DNA from: Pseudoscleropodium purum
Lineage: Eukaryota; Streptophyta; Bryopsida; Hypnales; Brachytheciaceae
NCBI GenBank assembly: GCA_963969395.1
Contig: OZ017804.1
Location: forward strand, 6,386,001 to 6,450,000
Direction: 5' to 3'
DNA: 64,000 nucleotides
The stretch's first letter is position 1. Every line of letters begins with the position of its first letter. Both the position numbers and the translations under genes were made by a program. The notes under the pieces were generated by a model. It made no database searches, had not been told where the DNA came from, and worked only from the letters and a program-made list of their open reading frames with translations. Of this stretch, positions 24,421 to 37,360 are shown in pieces.

Positions 24421-26571
24421 TTATTCATTTAAAATTTTTGTAGTTTTCTTTGTTACCTATTGAACTAAAATTTGGGCTTATTATGCCATTGATAACTTCT
24501 ACTCCCATATACCAATTGAAACAAAAATAACATTCACAAAAAATTCATGTATTTTTTTTATCTTTACAAAAAGTTTCAAAGAATCACAATGAACATTTAG
24601 CCCATAAAAGCCCATCCAAAATCTAGTTTGTCCTTTGACATGACAATCAGACTTTAAAAATTGAACTTTGAAGTTTATTTATTTATTTATAAATACATTG
24701 CAAATCAATATAGTTGGAACCTATAACTATGAGGATATTGCATCCTTTGTTGTTTAATAATAGAAATTCATAAACATTATTGATATGCATTGCATTATTT
24801 GAGTCCTATCAAGGCAATAGAAGGTTAAATTGTCATTTAATGATTTAATTCTTATATTTACTTCCTAGTCTAAGGTCTTTTTTTCATTAAATTCCACTCA
24901 AGACTATCAATTCTATTGCAAAGTACAAAAAATTAAATTTTTTTTTCATACATCAAACCATAGGATCTTCAAATGATGGAAACCATTTTGGGGGGTACCT
25001 TGCTTGCCTAAATTTTAACGCTTTAAATCTTCTTAGCTTAAAATTTTTGTATTATACATGTTGAATTAAAACAATGATATATTGAAGCATGGAGTTGAAA
25101 GTCACTAGGCCAAATCAAATGAATCAATTTTTCTCATTTAGACAAGAACCATATTTTCCATTGAGAAATTAAATTTTGACTCTTTGCAATTTTCTTAAAG
25201 TGCCCATTGATTGTCATTTTGAACTCAGGGTGGTATAAATTTTGCTTTGGGGCACCAATTGAAATAATAAACAATATTTGTATAAAGCTAATGTATTTTT
25301 CTATCCTCAAATTTTATTTTAAATATCACAGCGAAAATTGAGACTATACGAGCCTACCTAAAATCCTTGAAATTTTAGAGGTTAAAATACTTAATTCAAT
25401 ACAAAGTTGATGAAGGGCATTTGATAGGTACTAAATGTTTTATGCCATAAGTACTCCAATAATACAATAACAAATTAACAAATTTATAATTTTGAAACTT
25501 TGAAATTTTATTGTGAATTATGAGTTTTAAAAAATGCTTATTCTTTTTGGATTCTATATTTTATTAAAGTATTAGTTTTTAATTGTATCCAAAATTCTGG
25601 ATAATTTTGGAAATTAGAAAATTTTCCAAATAAAATATTTTTATAACTTGTTACACTTATTACATTGTATAAATGCAATAAAAAATCATACAGGCTTTTA
25701 TAATTTATTGCTAAAATTCAACCATTTATAGTTGAAGGAAATGAAACTATTATTTAGACTCAAAATATTTAAAAAAATCCTAGATTTTTTTTGTATATTT
25801 AAACAGAAAAAATTCAAAAATACTTTTGATGCTTTGAATCAATATTTTGATTTTCAACATATTCAAACTAAAAATAATCAAATAATATAAGGGCCATATA
25901 TAAACAAAATTTGTGTCACATAAATTTTCCTGTTTATTTTTTATTTAATACCTATTCAATTTCTAGCCCAAAGATAATTTGAAATAGTTATAAAAGGGAG
26001 TTTTAAATCCCTATATCTATGAAATGCAATTTATTTTCTTAAATGTAAAAAGGATTTAGTTTATGTTTTCATTTAAATGTCAAGAATTGAACTTTTCATA
26101 TTCAATTATGAGAGTTCATTACAATACTTGCTTCAAAATGATCAATTATATAAACAAAATTCCATTTGCACAATGTGATCTAAAAATGTGCACAATGTGC
26201 AGTTCTAGTTTTAAAGCCATATTTTTGTAAACTTTAATGAAAATTCCTTATGAGATAAATGATTTATGGAAATCTAAGAGAGAAGGTAAAAATGAAGTAT
26301 CACCTCCAAAATTAGCAAATTGACTAATTTGAAGCTCTATTCACATTGAGAGTACAACAGACAAATAGGGAAAAAATATCTTTGCCCCAATCAAAGTGTA
26401 GAAACCCTTACTCTCAAATTTTTTGTCCTAATGTGTGCAAATTAAAATAATCTTATTCTCTAAGTGCCCAAATGGATACCATAGCTTCCTAGCAACTTGG
26501 TCCAAAAAACAACTTTAAAAAGGTACTTGAATTTTTGGAAAATTATTGACTAAGTAGTTTTCTACCCCTTC

Positions 26572-26574
<3 letters not shown>

Positions 26575-26626
<52 letters not shown>

Positions 26627-26667
26627 GTGTGTGTGTGTGTACACACACACATACACACACATATATA
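26575..26667. repeat. Compound microsatellite (AT)n(GT)n(AC)n
   Basis: About 25 AT dinucleotides are followed by a GT run, then CA runs ending in ATATATA. The GT and AC parts are self-complementary and could fold. Confidence 0.95.
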
Positions 26668-27492
26668 GAAATTCACCTCACTCTACAGAATGGTTTATAT
26701 TTCTTCTTTCTCAATAACTATAAACATATATTGCAAAGTTTTTTGCCTTGCCATTTTGACCATTCTAAAGTACAATTTTTCATAAACAATAAACTCTAAC
26801 CAACTTAATAAGACTTTGACACACAAGATAGAGAGTTTAGGATTTAGAGGTCTAATTAAGGGTTAAAATAAATGTAGATACTTTATATGAACTTAGAATC
26901 ATTCATCCCAAAATTGCAAGAAAAACTTAGATGAATGCCTAACTTATTGTAATCATACTTTAAAATTGTCCAATTATGATGTGTTATTTTTAGGTTTATT
27001 GAACTATTTTTTGCACTTTAATTAATTATTAGGTAGAGAAAAGCCCAAGCTAATAAGAAGCTTTGGTATATATTTTGGAATCAAAATGAATATCTCAACT
27101 TTGAAATTGTGCAATTAAGGTAGGAGGTGTAAAAACAATACAAGCTCTAAAAGTGTTATCTAACACAAATTAAGGTACACATCGCATTCTTTAATGTACC
27201 AATTGCATTTTGTAATGTGCCTACAAAGAATATATTGAGGTGAAGATACTTTTAAAACCTTATTTGATTCCAACATCAAAATTTATAAGTCATTCTTCAA
27301 GAATCCAAAAAATATAAAATAACTTGTAGTAATTGCTACTTTCATCTTCTTTGTAGAAAATTTCATAGAACAACATTTTAAATAGTTCTAACATTCCTCA
27401 AAATTGAAATTTTTTCTTTGACGGTCACTTTATACACCTTCTACCTTGGAGAGGGGCTTAACCCCTAAGGTGCTTTGACATCCATACTATGA

Positions 27493-27790
27493 ATGATGCA
27501 TTGAGGATTTTTCAATCCTCTGGAGGGTTGTGAATTCCCGACAATTTTCAAACTGCGAGAACTACCCTGCAGTAGCTTGCTGATGTGGCATAGTGATTGC
27601 CACATTTGAAAATAATATTTTTTTTTCCAAAAAAGTAATGAATTTTTTTTTCAACTTTTATCTCCATTTCAAGAATGATTTAAATTCTTTTTTGGGAACA
27701 ACCGTTCGTTGAAATTCTAGGGGAGGGAATTGCAAGGAGTACTAGCTTGAAACGGCCCTCCCAACCCCATAAATCTTCTAATGAATAAAT
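27493..27790 (+). mobile_element. MITE-like element, family M, copy 1
   Basis: Ends are CATTGAGGATTTTT and, on the other strand, CATTAGAAGATTTA. The core holds CTGCAGTAGC followed by GGCATAGTGATTGCCACA. The same layout recurs at 38543-38798 and, inverted, at 62206-62460. No coding sequence. The exact ends and target-site duplication are uncertain. Confidence 0.6.
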
Positions 27791-28599
27791 TGCTATGAGT
27801 CAATGTTTCCTCCAATTACCTCTATATCCCTTCTAAGCAATTCTTGATTCTTTAAAAGATGAACATTTCTTCTTAATCAATTTGATGAAATCTATAAAAA
27901 CAATATTTGTACAAAGATTATATAAGATTTAAAATCTAAAATAATTCAAACATTAAAGGCTTTAGTTACACTAATAATGATATTTAATGTTTGCAATACT
28001 AAGTACAAATTTTAACCTTAAATGTGAACATGTACAATATTTGTCAACTATGGTAATTCTTAATAGTGTTCATGTCAACATCTTGTGCACAAAACATCAA
28101 GAATACCACTAAAGTAGAATAACACAATGTCATTAGTCATCTAGTTCTAACATCTTCTAGCCCCTCCCACTTGTATTAATCATCCATTCATTACCACAAT
28201 CTTAGCAACCCTTTAGCATCATGACAATGCACTTTGGGGAGGGGACACATTAGCATAAGGTTTAGTATAGGTCTATCCACGCTTCACTAATTTAGTCGTG
28301 AAAAAACTTTGAAAAATCATAGAAAATTCATTTCTTGCCAAAATGTGTTGATTCTACTTGCAAATGACTTCTCTCAAATTTTTCAATCTTTGAAAAAAAT
28401 ATATAAGTTGACAAATAGCTTCTCCAAGGTACTTGTTAGCAAATATATGATGTAATAAGTTGATTTACCAACACTAAACCACAACATATTTGTCAATAGC
28501 ATATGAGAATTAGAGAGAGTCAAATAATAGGGTAAGTAACACCAAATATAACATGTCATTGTAAGTGCAGTGAGATTCTTCGGGCAGGTCAGCGGAGAC

Positions 28600-28848
28600 C
28601 AGAGCATTGGGAATTTGAAAATTTAAAAGGAGGGCATAACAGGGCCCCCTATCCACTTCGAGAACGCCACGTCATCCAATCGGGTGGGCCCCACCTCGAG
28701 ATTGCGCGGGCGTTGGCGGGTATCAGGCTTTACTCCGCGGGAAGCCCATCCCGCCCGCTCGACGCCGGGGTTTGCTGCGACGAGCCTCCTCCTAGGGTTT
28801 GGTCGTTCCAGTCGCGAAGCAACAGCCCTGCTGTTCCAAGCTTTCGCC
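28600..28848 (+). promoter_or_regulatory. GC-rich ADA2 promoter and 5' UTR
   Basis: An abrupt change from AT-rich repeat DNA to GC- and CpG-rich sequence occurs at about 28570-28640. No TATA box was seen. The ATG context is CGCCATGGG, which is strong for plants. The start site was not determined. Confidence 0.5.
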
Positions 28849-31800
28849 ATGGGCCGATCGCGAGGCGTCCACGGCACGCACGACGATGACACGGCGTGGT
28901 TCGGCCACAGGTCAGCCTTTCTTCCCCGCTTTTTTTCTCACTAAATTTGGTTCCTTGTCGGCCGAAATCCATGTGTACCCGCCTGGGGTTTGTGTCGGTA
29001 CTGCCAACTCTGATGGTTTCAACTCCTGGATCCCTTTTTGCAGGTCCAAGAGGAGACGTGTTGCTGCCGGAGGAGATTCTTCGGAGCCGTCCACGGCAGG
29101 TAACTAATCGGCTTACTCATGGACTTTTTTTGGTCTTATGTTGATTTTTTTTTTCTGTATTGGAAGCTGGTGTACTGAATCACATTTTGGTTGGTAGTGA
29201 TACTGGTAATGTGGATGTTGATCTGCACGTTAGAATGTTGCTTGATGTGTAGAATTTAGAGGTCACTGTTAAATTTAGTGTAAGAGCAGGTTTTTGATTA
29301 TTTACAGCTTTCGAATGTGAAGAATTTCGGTATTGGAAACTGCTGTACTGACTGGCATTTTGGTAGTGATATTGGTGATGTGGATGTTAATTTTCTCGTT
29401 AGAATGTTGCTTGATGTGTAGAAACTCGAGGTGATTGTTAAATTTAGCGGGGAGAGCATTTTTTTGATTATTTACAGCTTTCGAATGTATGTAGATTTTG
29501 TACTGATCCTAATCTGCTGTGACTTTGTTTGAAGTCATCCGAGTGATTATGTTTCTCTTGTTGGTTTTGGTGCATTAATTGTTGTTTATTTCTGTAGTCA
29601 GGGATATCCCTGTGATCTGTTTGATTTGTCTTTTATGTGAAGAATTCGGATGAACATACAGTTACCGGTTATAACGTGATTTAAATGTTGTGTTATGGCT
29701 GGATTGCAGGTGCAGGGGAAGTGAAGAAAGCTCTCTATCACTGCAACTACTGCAATAAAGACATTTCAGGAATTATTCGAATCAAATGTAACAAATGTCC
29801 TGATTTCGATCTTTGCGTGGAGTGTTTCTCTGTTGGTGTGGAGATCACTCCTCACAAATCCAATCATTCCTACCGAGTCATTGTAAGCACTTCACGCGCT
29901 GAGACTGTATACTGCAAAATGTGATCACAGTTAGCAAACTTCCCAGTCTTATTCTGTCTGCTTTATCTGTTTGTACAGAGTTTTTGTTAGAGGTGAAGTA
30001 CGGAAGGAGAGGTCCCTATTATAATAATGATTTGGCGTGATCCCTGACTTGGATGGTTTTTGCTTTTACAGGATAATTTATCGTTTCCTCTCATTCATCC
30101 AGAATGGAACGCCGATGAAGAGATTCTGCTTTTGGAGGTACTAGGTGTTCTGACTGTGTTTTATAGCTCAATTAAAGACATAAGCCTCCGTGCCCGTAAC
30201 ACAGCATCGTTTTCATTTTATTCTTTCGTATGTGTCTGGATTTAGCCTGATCGTATTTGTTCGCGCAGGGCGTTGAAATGTACGGGCTTGGAAATTGGGT
30301 GGAGGTTTCTGAGCACGTGGGAACTAAGACGAAGACACAGTGCTATGATCATTATATGACTACCTACATGAATTCCATCTGTTCTCCGCTTCCTGTAAGT
30401 ACGATTAGTTCTTTGCCCTAAAGAAATGGCATTCTGACGAGTTCCTTTGCGCGAGTATTTGCAAGTGTTCTACAGTAGTTAATCTGTGGAGCCCAATGGA
30501 TTTCTTAACCTGCTGGCTAAATATTTCGAAATTGACTGTGTGTGTAGGATATGTCCCATGTTATTGGGAAATCCAAGGCGGAGTTGCTTGCCATGGCTCG
30601 CTCACATCAAGAAGGCAAGAGAGGTAATACTTCATTTTCACTCTCAGATCATTTTCTGCAGTTTTAAACGTCCTATTGATCTTTGAAATAGTGCCTGCTG
30701 ATTTGCCCTTCTGTACTCATTGAGCTGATCGTATAAAAACAATGAAGTCTTCTATTGAATATTAGGTGAAGTACCTTAAAACAGGTAATCAGCTCAACTC
30801 TGTTCTGATGGTCACTTTACTAATATATGCATTTCTACTCATATGTTGAGTCTAGAACTGAAGTTGTATGTTGGATATGAGCAGATGGTGGAGTGTTACG
30901 ATTAGTTAAACAAGAGCCTTCCATTTCTCCAAGGATCAAGTACGACCTTCTTTGTGCAGCACAAATGCAGTGGGATATTTGTGATCTAGTTATAGCCCAA
31001 TTTTACATCTTGCTTCAGCTACGCGTTGTTTATACAGTCATTGACATTCAATTGTATTCCTAGTGTATTCTCAAGCGTATTCAAGTTGTATTCTTCTTTG
31101 TTCGGAGCAATTACTCACTTGGTATTGACTGGGTGTTTGAAGAATGGAGGAGGGTTTTGAAGGCAGGTCCCCGTCCAGCATGTCAACAGGTGCCATGATC
31201 GATATGTGCTTATGTAGCTTCGTGTTGTGGTGATACATGTCTCTTTTTATTTGCTTTGCAAGCGTGTACTTCGTCACGATGAAACTTACTACGTCTCTGC
31301 AGGAACGAAAGATATCAAGCCACTGCTTTCAACACCAGGTAGTGAGGGAGATGATGGGGATGGACGAGCTGGTGGAGCGATTGATTCAGGAGGTCCCTCA
31401 AACGGGCCAGGTTTAAAGTGTCAAAAGACTGCTGGAGGTGCTCAAGCACCAGTTCATGTCAAGGAAACTCCAGATAGTGCTGTAGCTGGTACAGCTGTAG
31501 ATGGTGAGCTTTTCTCTCAATTCTGTGGGATTCGAGTTTTTTAAGTGACCATTGAAGGTGACCATAAAAAGCGAAACAATTGTTTTATTTGAACGATAAG
31601 GATCAAAATGCGTGCTTTTACGGTGAAGATAACGTGCTAGAGAGACCAGATGCTCGCATATCTGAACTGCAGAATTTTCAAATGCGCAGATGGAGCTCAA
31701 AGCAATCGTACTCTTGGTGGCAAGAAGCCAAAACCTCTAGTTGAGGATAATAAGGGAGGCACTAACGGTGTGGATCAATCGGGGTACCATGCTAAACGGC

Positions 31801-33438
31801 AAGAATTTGAGCCGGAGTATGATAATGATGCCGAGCTTCAATTGGCTGACATGGAGTTTAAGGATAATGACCATGAAACTGATCGGGAATTGAAACTTCG
31901 GATGCTGCATATTTATATCTCAAGGTGAGTTCTTTCTATGCGATGAACTCATTGTCCTATGAGCTCTGAAGCAAGTGTGGTTACTTGATTAAAGTACGTG
32001 ACGAAGTGAGAAGGATTTGCGTCTGTCTGGGCATTACAGAATTCAAGTTTTTTAGTGGTTATTGAAAAGTAGACTTGTCGGTTGTTATACTTTCTGAGAT
32101 TCTCTTGTATGTCTTCATTAAGAATATTGTTGAACCTCTTTCTGTTGATTACCCTGGGTGATCTAATGCAATTTCTGTGTCTTTCAGACTTGATGAACGG
32201 AAACGTAGGAAGGACTTCATACTAGAGAGAGGACTATTAAATGTCAAGCGCCAGCAGACTCTGGATAGGAAGCGTAGTAAAGAAGAAAAAGAACTGTACA
32301 ATCGATGTCGGGTATTCATGCGCTATCATACAATGGAAGAACATGAGGCTTTGGTAAATGGACTGATAGCTGAACGCAAACTCCGCCAACGCATTGAAGA
32401 ACTGCAGGTATTGTCTTTATGAGACACTCATATGTTTTGGAAATATTAAGAAATGGTCCATGCTACTGCTTGCTGTGGGCTTGCTGAGGGTGTGAAGTTA
32501 TATTTTATTTGAGAAATCCTTGACCCCCGAGTCATTATTTGCAGTCTTAGTCATTGGCCAGCGTGATTTTATATAAGTGGTATATAATCTCGACAGAAGC
32601 CCTGATTGAGTATTTTGGTTTTGATCACGAGTACCGATTGGTATCTGTATCTCCTCGAGAATGGTTGTTTAAATTTCATATCTTTTGTTTTGTCAAGTGC
32701 AGGAGTATAGGATGGCCGGCTGCCACACTTTGGCAGAGGCAGAGTTATACGGCTCTGAGAAGAAGAAGAGAGATACGGAGGCAAGTTTAAGGAAGGCTAA
32801 AGAGAGCGCATCTTACTTGTATAGTGGCAAATCTACAACTCATCGAGCTAACCGGTATTTGAATAGGGAGAAGGAGGGCGAGGCTGCATCCTCCGGCAGT
32901 GCACGCGAAGTGCCAAAAGGACGAGTAGGACCTCCTATTTTGCCGAGTGGGAGCAGTCTCTTAGCAGGTGCTGGTGGAAAGGACTCGAAAAGATCTGGAG
33001 TGCCACTCGACCTTGCAGGCAGTCCTGGTGTTGACTTACTTTCCCACGCTGTACGTCAACCAATGTCTTTAAGTATTGCTGTTCTTAATGCTCTATGTAT
33101 TCACAGACGATTTTTTTTTTCTTTGTTTTGAATCTGCAATGATTGGATACGTTTGATGTGGTAACGATACCCTGATTCTGTACTGACTCTTAGTTGGGAC
33201 TACTGGATTTTGGCAGGAGCAAGATCTCTGTGCGCAATTCAGGCTCTTACCTGCTCATTACCTAAAAATGAAAGAGGTTCTTATGCTGGAGAGCGTAAAG
33301 GCTGGGCAAGTCCGTAAGGCTGACGCATATCAACTGTTTAAAGTGGATCCCATCAAGACAGATCGTGTTTACGAATTACTCAAGTCGAGAGGTTGGATCG
33401 AAGGAGACGGACCTACTGTGCCGGCTTCTGACAGATAA
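28849..33438 (+). CDS. ADA2: Transcriptional adaptor ADA2 (SAGA/GCN5 complex), intact
   Basis: Thirteen exons join in phase into 628 residues: 28849-28910, 29044-29099, 29710-29882, 30072-30137, 30269-30394, 30548-30623, 30885-30939, 31143-31189, 31303-31503, 31690-31924, 32188-32407, 32703-33050, 33217-33438. ADA2 links the GCN5 histone acetyltransferase to activators and stimulates nucleosome acetylation (family knowledge). Start MGRSRG as in plant ADA2. ZZ zinc finger about 49-97 (YHCNYCNKDISG...KCNKCPDFDLCVECF). SANT domain about 107-155 ([22 protein letters not shown]). A family core at about 340-400 includes FEPEYDNDAE, RMLHIYISRLDERKRRKDF. C-terminal SWIRM about 545-628, ending near DPIKTDRVYELLKSRGWI. 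It is longer than Arabidopsis ADA2a/b (about 490-550) because of a low-complexity Gly/Ser/Ala stretch after the SANT domain. Several exons are tiny (47-66 bases). Confidence 0.96.
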
Positions 33439-34540
33439 CATGAGCTGCAATTCGGGGACCTCATCTGCGAGGACAGTGTATTGGGACACTTACGCTTTCA
33501 GGGACGGAGTTCCGATCCTTATCTGGGGGCTTGTACACATCGTTAGGGTCTTAGAGAGGTTGAATCATAGTTTAGTTATAGTTGGAAGGTGATTTTAGAG
33601 GACTCAGGTGGCCTCGAGAATCTGCTGTAATTTTCTTCAGATTGCGCTACCCGGAGTGAAGTCTAGAGACTTGTCATGTCGATGGAATTTAATCTGTTGG
33701 TGTGAAGAGGCTTGGAGATGAGAGATCGTGGGTTTTATTCTTGCTTGTGTACGGCATTGCCAATTTTCATGGCACACGGGGCGACCATGTATTATATGAG
33801 CACCTTAACCCTGTTTGGACGCTGCGGACCTAAAAGGTCCGCTGGATGACAAACAAACAATGCGCCAGTATTGGTCCAGTAATAGTAGTATTTTGGTGAC
33901 TATCTTGGTCATGGGGGCTTGCATCCTTTGAGGGTTAAAACTTGCAACATTTTGATACCAATCTTTATTTGTAAACAAGCATTCTCTTTGATGAGGCTAG
34001 TGGTTTGTCCATTCTATAATATTGTATGTGGGAGATGGATAGTAATATTGTTATAACCATATTACTATCCATCTCCCATTCATGTGTTGGGACTTGTGTA
34101 AGGTATTGTCAAAAAATGCCCCAGATGTAATACCTACATGTGGTCCCGGAAGTGCTTGTTTTTTCTAGATTTCAATTACACAAAATGTGCATAATTATAA
34201 CATGAAAGCCTATGTCAGAGCCTGTGGTTGGTTTTCAGTACATCTAGAATACATTGTACTTTGAGAATTCACAACTTATTCATATGGTGTCCAAATACTG
34301 CATGCAAAAGTGTATAGGAATCCCCTTTCAATTACCAATAAGATCAAGTGAGAATAATTTATGTTTCATTATAGTAACTACCCTCAGATGTAATTACTGA
34401 TAATTATAGGTGTGCATATATACCTTACGTCATACAGGAGTATCAAAGTCTGTTCCCTAATGTACGTCAATTGCACTAGGGTTCATGCGAGTGCACAGAA
34501 TGCCGATTTAACAAACACATGGCTTTCACTCCAAACGAGT
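33439..34540 (+). other. ADA2 3' UTR and downstream spacer
   Basis: GC-neutral 3' flank of ADA2 for several hundred bases, then AT-rich spacer. No gene was recognised. A near-perfect hairpin is listed separately. Confidence 0.5.
34029..34078. repeat. Perfect 20-bp inverted repeat with 10-base loop
   Basis: TGGGAGATGGATAGTAATAT at 34029-34048 is perfectly complementary to 34059-34078. The loop TGTTATAACC itself contains the palindrome GTTATAAC. The stem could fold in DNA or RNA. It lies about 600 bases after the ADA2 stop codon, so it could be in or beyond the 3' UTR. Confidence 0.9.
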
Positions 34541-37360
34541 AAGGTCAAGGAGTTTCTGACTGAATCCCTTGCCTCTGCCTTTTTATTCCGCCCTTCCCAA
34601 ATCAAAACCCTAAAACCCCAACATAAATTAACCATAATCAGCTATCTTGCATACTAATCAAAGGTTATTCACTTCTGGTTTCCCAAGTAGGAGAGTTCCT
34701 TGTTTCCAAGCCCTCCAATTGACCCCAAAAGTGAGGTCCCAATGTCTAGAACCGCAAGCTTTCCAACCAATAAAATAATGTGACCTAATAGTAAACCTCA
34801 TGGGTTCTCTCAACTGGTTATCAAATCCATACTCAAAAGTCTAGAACCTCAAATTCATAATTATATATTTTTCTAGACCAAAACTTCACACCACTGGAAC
34901 TGGATCACAAATCAAATCACACAATATTTCCCAGTCCCTACCGACATTTTAGTATAAATACATGATATTTTTTCCTAATCTCCTGCACGGAACTGGAATT
35001 TTCTTCATCTTGTTCACACAATTGTATGGAAAAAAGCTCCTTCGAACCATTGGCATTGTGCAATGATTCTTCGAATGTCTGCCACGGTAGGAACATCAGC
35101 AGTCGCCGTAACTCTCAGGCTTGTGCTTTTTCCTCAGCTGTAAAAAAACAGGAGTTTGAATCCACAATCAGATTTTCAGGAACAGGTATTACAAAGAAAG
35201 AATTTTTTGACTGAACGTGGATAAGGGTCATATTCGGAATTCCAATGTAAAGGTTTAATTACAACAAGGAACTGGCTGAAGTATTTGAGTTGCCAAACTG
35301 GATGAACAAAAGAATCAGCCATTGAAACTCAAGTCTAGATTACTCATAGATTTTAGGTTTTTTGACACTTGAATGCCACTGACATTTTGATGCTCTGAAA
35401 CTTGGCTTTCTAGCAAATATGATCATCCCAGCTGCTTAGTTAGATTTTGGACTCCTGTACATTACTTGTGGCACTCTTAAAATATGCCGATTTAATGAAT
35501 ATGAGGTTGTGTACACCTTGAATGGACATTCATCAGCAGCCACACCTGATTCCTTCATTAGTACGTATTGTTTGAAAATTAGCATGGATGTGCACCTGGT
35601 TACTGTGGCCACACTTTTTTTTCCTGCAGTTGGTGGCGCGTGGGTGCAAACGTGCATAACATCTGCACACAACATTAATTTAAGACAATGTTGAAATGGT
35701 CATTTCACAAAAACAAGTATTGTGGCCAACCTTAACATCCCCGCAGGAACATGGTATAGTGTATTCCCTACAAAAACAAAGCCCATGCAACCCCTCAAAT
35801 ATATTGAAATATGACTTTGGTATTCATAAACATTTGTATACTGTGGCATGAAGTTGCACTTAAATACAGCAAGTTAGTCAAATTTAGATAATGTCAAAAA
35901 TATACGCTGGAGTACCAAATTCAGATATAGAAACAAAAAGTAGGTGGCCAAAATGGGTTAATAACCTTTAAGGGTGAACTGGAATGAGGTACAAGCTTTG
36001 GATACTTACTTGCGGCAAACCAGTTTATTTTGGTTTTGTTTTTTGGCCAATTCCATCAGATTGGGTGGAATTCCACGTGGTATTCCCTTGAAATTGCCTC
36101 CTGGAAGTCGCAGTACCAAGTGCAAAGTTGAACCTGTCATTGGTCCCATTCCAACTTCAGATCGCTTCATTGCTTTCCAAAATCAAAGAAAGCAAAGGCA
36201 GAAATTATTGCAGTGAGTGAATATTAATGGTAATGCCTTGAATTAGCCTTCAACATATCATTGATTTCTCCAGACTGGGATCAGAATCACCACATGAGAA
36301 TCATTATCAAAACTCGATGAATGAGTAAAATCGAAGGTTTTTGAGATCACTGTACCATTCTGAATATTGTAATCAGATAGAGTGCAACCAAGCTCCAGTT
36401 GCTTCCCAGAGAAAATGAGCCGCTGCAGGTTGGCCTGCACTCCTGGTAAGAAAACACCCAAACAAGAGTCTCAAACAAAAACAAAACATTTGGACGTGTC
36501 TCTCTCACCTCATAAACTTGGTGTGAGACCTAACATGTAACATTCTATACGCCTAAAAAATTGAACCAATTCTGATCCTCTTTCGATTCACTCCTGTATC
36601 CTTTCGTTCCAAAAATCACCCTCGAAATTCAAAGCTAGCTAAGACCCACTCCAAGTTTTAACAGCTTCAGCAAAATTATAATGTTAACTAAGGAATGATT
36701 GAGAACAATTCGACATTCGTAGTCAAACATATTAAGCTTACCAGTTCTCTTCTGCACTTCACACATGACTGCTTCGACGGTGTAATCCGCAGTGCTATCA
36801 AAATTGATGGTACAAGTCCTGCCCTCGAGGGCATTGACAAACACCTGCATGATTCTAAGCTTTGCTTGAACTCCGATGCCTTGTGGAATAGAAACTAGAC
36901 TCTTGACTAATTAACGCTCTCTCTATGTACAACTGAAATCGGTGTGTATCACTTTGGATTGTCGACGAATTTTGCAGGAAAAAGGAGCTAGATCTCAATG
37001 AGGTTACAATTGAAATCCTGTATCATACAAGCTCCAAGCTCAAGCTCTATGTACACAACAATACTTACAACAAGACTCGAGTGAGATTGTTTGATTGATC
37101 AGCAATGGCAATCTGGAAGAACAGTTGAAGTAGACTGATTTATATGCGGATTATAATGGTTGCATTGTGCCGAAAAAAAGCATTAAAAACTGGCGGCAAT
37201 GACTTTGTTTATTTCTTGGGAACGAAGTTTCGGTAGACGAGCTTGGCTTTGGTTGGAAACTTGGGCTGCAATCAATACGTGAACAGTGGTTGCAGAGGGG
37301 TGAAGCTTGAAATTCAAGTCTATGGCTTGGAAGAGGGTTCTTGGGGTGATTCCAAGTCAA
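34541..37360. repeat. Direct duplication block A (ubiquitin-eL40 locus)
   Basis: This block repeats in the same orientation at about 44020-47150 with high similarity over long stretches, including introns and flanks. For example the run around 34980-35120 matches 44500-44645 almost base for base. Both ends are diffuse. Confidence 0.9.
35096..36850 (-). CDS. Divergent ubiquitin-ribosomal protein eL40 fusion, intact
   Basis: Five exons join in phase to 142 residues: 36850-36742, 36442-36356, 36133-36010, 35662-35596, 35137-35096. Residues 1-78 are a ubiquitin fold (canonical 76, with two residues added in the loop near 19-21), ending in LRLPGG; 79-142 are eL40 (60S subunit). Normal UBA52/RPL40 is 128 residues and is split after LRGG by deubiquitinases. 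Against ubiquitin the changes at lysines are K6N, K11R, K27M, K29E, K33R and K63N. K48 and the patch L8/I44/V70 remain, and R74 is Pro. The eL40 part has eight or more extra residues at the junction, then an almost canonical [20 protein letters not shown] with all four zinc cysteines, and an altered C-terminus. The intact frame across four introns argues for selection or recent origin; function is inferred only from homology. Expression is not shown. Confidence 0.85.

Larger units (their letters stand above)
19980..28560. other. Long AT-rich repeat-dominated spacer
   Basis: Over 8 kb of very AT-rich DNA without a supported gene. The longest open frame (23026-23310) is of low complexity and I reject it as coding. 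Segments recur elsewhere in the window: 22080-22900 is related in inverted orientation to 59940-60720, and about 23840-24420 is related to 52560-53250. A microsatellite and one MITE-like element are listed separately. The wording is that of old, decayed transposable elements, but no transposase or reverse transcriptase trace was seen. Confidence 0.6.
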
